Positions 7,142 to 9,300 of a stretch of 9,300 nt of DNA are shown one piece after another. Position numbers and translations under genes: made by a program. This stretch comes from Flavobacterium sp. (lineage in GTDB: Bacteria > Bacteroidota > Bacteroidia > Flavobacteriales > Flavobacteriaceae): assembly GCA_023253295.1 (NCBI GenBank), contig JALRGZ010000223.1, positions 1 through 9,300 of the forward strand, given 5' to 3'. The notes under the pieces are model-generated. The model was not told where the DNA came from and did not search any database. It worked only from the letters and a program-made list of their open reading frames with translations. Within the stretch, counting starts at the first letter, position 1, and the number at the start of each line of letters is the position of its first letter.

Positions 7142-8725
7142 TTATTCCACAACTGCTGTTGGATTCAATGTTGTCCCTTTATTCACTACTTTTTTGACAT
7201 TATTAAAAACATTGTTTTTCAAAAAGATATTTTTCGTTTTATCACCATCAGCTTCTAAAAAAACATCAGTAGTAAACATTGGGAAATTATTAGTAATTGC
7301 CATATTAGAAACATCCATTAGCTTAATCAATGGAGTATTAGCAATAGGTTTCATAGTAGCTACATTGTCTAAAATCAAATTAGACGAATTTTCGATTTCT
7401 AAAGAAGCTCCCATTTTAGTAGTAACTTTTACATCGTGAAATTCAACATTAGCTGTTGTGTTCAATGTAAATCCGTCTTCGGACTGAATATTTATGTTCG
7501 AAAAAGAAATATTTTGAACTGGCATTTCAGTAATCCCAACAATAGATCCTGCCTTTTTAACATCGGTTCCTGTTAAATTACTGATGTGAATGTTTCTAAA
7601 AATAGGTGTTCGTTCCGAAATTGGTTCTTCTTTACTTGATTTATCATAAAACAAATCCATGATAATAGCATTTTCTTTGATGTTTTTCATCACGATATTG
7701 TCTACTCGAATATCTTCTACCACACCACCACGACCACGAGCCGATTTCAAACGGATTCCTCGGTCGGTTCCGTCAAAAACACAGTTAGAAATGGTGATTT
7801 TTTTGATGCCGCCCGACATTTCACTACCAATAACAACACCACCATGACCGCTTAGCATGGTACAGTTGGTAATCGTTACATTTTCGGTAGCTATTCCATA
7901 TTTACGACCGTCTTCGTCACGACCGGATTTAATCGTAATACAGTCATCGCCTACGCTAATGTGACAATTTGAAATATGTACATTCTTGCAAGAAGAAGGA
8001 TTGATACCATCCGTATTAGGCGAATGCGGGTTATTGATTGTAATTCCAGTGATGGTGATGTTCTCACAAAACTCCGGATTAATGGTCCAGAAAGGGGAAT
8101 TTTGAAAAGTAACTCCTTCGATTAAAATGTTTTTACAAGTCAGTGTTTGGAAAAAAGAAGGTCTGAAAAAATGCTTATCAATCGTTCTTTTATAATAGGC
8201 TTCATACTTGATTCCCGGATTTTGTTCCACCCACATGGTTTGGTACTTTGTTGGAGGAATTGGACCTTTGGCCGTTTCAATTCGGTACACCTCATTCCAC
8301 CAGGCTTTACCTTGTCCATCTATTATACCTCTTCCCTGAATACTGATGTTCTCTACATCTTTGGCATAAAACAATGGCTTAAATGTTTTCATCATCAAAC
8401 CTTCGTAACGCATTTCGACATAAGGTAAATAGTCATCAAAATTGTCAGAGAATTTCAAAACAGCTCCGGCATCCAGATAAATACTAATGTTACTTTTGAA
8501 TTGGATAGGTCCTGTCAAATAATTTCCAGTAGGAAAAAAGATCGTTCCTCCACCATTGGCAGCCGCTTTTTCAATGGCTTTCTGAATGGCTTTGGTACAC
8601 AAAATTCCTTTGTTGTTTCCTCCTTCGTTCAAGATGTTAATCCATCCCTCATTTTTAGTTTTGGCTATAGCCAATGTGGAAATACATACCAAACAGAGTA
8701 CTAAATATTTTTTTATAAAATGCAT
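7142..8725 (-). CDS. Secreted GH28 polygalacturonase-family glycosidase
   Basis: Encodes 527 residues from the ATG at 8725; the preceding in-frame TTG at 8728 is not a convincing start. MHFIKKYLVLCLVCISTLAIA is a signal peptide, cleaved near A21. The remainder is a right-handed beta-helix with many short turns of the type ENISIQGRGIIDGQGKAWW and KNILIEGVTFQNSPFW. All four GH28 signatures are present: NTDG (237-240, D239), GDD (259-261), GHGG (293-296, H294) and R325-L-K327, where many members have RIK. These are the catalytic aspartates, the histidine and the subsite +1 binding residues, so the enzyme should be active on alpha-1,4-galacturonosyl or related pectic links. The inserted segment around 100-190 lengthens the N-terminal side relative to fungal endo-enzymes and is common in exo-acting bacterial members, so an exo or rhamnogalacturonan-type activity is possible. 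It starts 7 nt after the GH140 stop and ends 10 nt before the GH43 start, so all three are probably co-transcribed. Confidence 0.95.
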   Translation of the reverse strand: MHFIKKYLVLCLVCISTLAIAKTKNEGWINILNEGGNNKGILCTKAIQKAIEKAAANGGGTIFFPTGNYLTGPIQFKSNISIYLDAGAVLKFSDNFDDYLPYVEMRYEGLMMKTFKPLFYAKDVENISIQGRGIIDGQGKAWWNEVYRIETAKGPIPPTKYQTMWVEQNPGIKYEAYYKRTIDKHFFRPSFFQTLTCKNILIEGVTFQNSPFWTINPEFCENITITGITINNPHSPNTDGINPSSCKNVHISNCHISVGDDCITIKSGRDEDGRKYGIATENVTITNCTMLSGHGGVVIGSEMSGGIKKITISNCVFDGTDRGIRLKSARGRGGVVEDIRVDNIVMKNIKENAIIMDLFYDKSSKEEPISERTPIFRNIHISNLTGTDVKKAGSIVGITEMPVQNISFSNINIQSEDGFTLNTTANVEFHDVKVTTKMGASLEIENSSNLILDNVATMKPIANTPLIKLMDVSNMAITNNFPMFTTDVFLEADGDKTKNIFLKNNVFNNVKKVVNKGTTLNPTAVVE

Positions 8726-8732
8726 CAATCAA

Positions 8733-9300
8733 TTATTTTGAAGTTAAAACCAAAACCCAGTCGTTTCCATCTACTTTTTCTCCTGGTGGATCAAAATCTA
8801 ATACCCCTTCGTTCTGGAACTCACCAATAGATTTTTCCTCACCATTTCTTGGATTAAACCAAGAAGCTTTTACTTTAGCCCCTTGAATTTTATCCATATT
8901 CAATTTCATATTTTTCCCATTGTAGGTATACACTAAAGCATAATCATTCCCTCTGGTTGCAGCTAAATAATCGTATTTTCCCCCTTGATTTACAACAATT
9001 GATTCATCCGGAATGCGGTCAAAATAATTATGTTCTAAAATTAATTTTTTCACATACTGCATTTGACTTGCTCCAGGATCATGGATAGCATCACTCCAGA
9101 TGGCTTTGTTTCCATAAGCGCCTTTCTTTTCGCCTTTATGAAACATTTGCATTACCGCATTATTTCCATATGTAAAACCAGCACCTCCAGCAAAAACTGA
9201 CCAATACGCATATCTTCTTAAATCCTGATCTTTCCATTTAGGTTGCAAAGTATCGTGTAAACCATGAGGAATTCCTTCGTAAGAAGGCTCTCCATCCAAT
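8733..9300 (-). CDS. GH140/DUF4038 apiosidase-type glycosidase, C-terminal part (5' end beyond window)
   Basis: Only the last 188 residues are in the window; the frame is open to the right edge and the real start lies outside. The fragment begins LDGEPSYEGIP, matching the end of a (beta/alpha)8 barrel where the Glu of GEPxYE is the likely catalytic nucleophile of DUF4038 enzymes. RRYAYWSVFAGGAGFTYGNN (29-46 region) is another hallmark of the family. From about residue 100 to the end is the small beta-sandwich often labelled 'putative collagen-binding', with WFNPRNGEE and the closing PPG...GNDWVLVL. GH140 members act on the galacturonan-apiose bond of rhamnogalacturonan II (BT1012 type, from memory), but related DUF4038 proteins remain uncharacterised, so apiosidase activity is an inference. 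It is the first visible gene of the cluster, 7 nt before GH28. Confidence 0.88.
   Translation of the reverse strand, partial: LDGEPSYEGIPHGLHDTLQPKWKDQDLRRYAYWSVFAGGAGFTYGNNAVMQMFHKGEKKGAYGNKAIWSDAIHDPGASQMQYVKKLILEHNYFDRIPDESIVVNQGGKYDYLAATRGNDYALVYTYNGKNMKLNMDKIQGAKVKASWFNPRNGEEKSIGEFQNEGVLDFDPPGEKVDGNDWVLVLTSK

Noticed and set aside
7132..7152. Longer N-terminus for GH43 beginning at 7152
   Set aside because: The codon there is TTG, it would overlap GH28, and the seven extra residues precede a complete lipoprotein signal that starts at the ATG at 7131.
8147..8428. Plus-strand 93-codon frame opposite GH28, with smaller ones at 7194, 7659 and 8501
   Set aside because: All are antisense to intact GH28 coding sequence containing the conserved beta-helix and catalytic motifs.

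Overview
The window is AT-rich bacterial DNA carrying six genes, all on the minus strand, so transcription runs from the right edge to the left. It looks like part of a polysaccharide utilisation locus of a Bacteroidota bacterium, most likely Flavobacterium or a relative. The grounds are the family content (GH140, GH28, GH43, GH78 and a CE19-like esterase), an N-terminal export signal on all five genes whose start is visible, the general lack of strong Shine-Dalgarno sequences, and a palindromic intergenic repeat of a kind I recall from Flavobacteriia.

From upstream to downstream: 9300-8733 is the C-terminal part of a GH140/DUF4038 (apiosidase-type) enzyme cut by the right edge. 8725-7142 is a complete GH28 polygalacturonase-family enzyme. 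7131-6208 is a GH43-type five-bladed propeller lipoprotein. 6208-4340 is a 622-residue Asp-box propeller protein with a C-terminal beta-rich domain and no secure function. 4339-4170 is the only real intergenic gap (170 nt); it holds a perfect 24-bp inverted repeat, a second small hairpin and a short direct repeat. 4169-1383 is a GH78 alpha-L-rhamnosidase. 1341-1 is an alpha/beta-hydrolase esterase that runs open off the left edge. No stretch over 300 bases lacks a gene.

The first four genes are packed as one transcription unit, with gaps of 7 nt, 10 nt and a 1-nt TAATG overlap. GH78 and the esterase are probably co-transcribed with each other (41-nt gap), and possibly with the upstream genes through the repeat-bearing gap.

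Together the enzymes suit breakdown of a complex pectin. GH28 would act on galacturonosidic bonds, the esterase would remove backbone esters, GH78 would release rhamnose, GH43 arabinose-type residues, and GH140 apiose-linked side chains. GH140 with a CE19-like esterase points towards rhamnogalacturonan II; this is inference from families, not proof. No transporter (SusC/SusD), regulator, tRNA, rRNA, CRISPR array or insertion sequence was seen. The least explained items are the 622-residue propeller protein and the repeat element in the middle of the operon.
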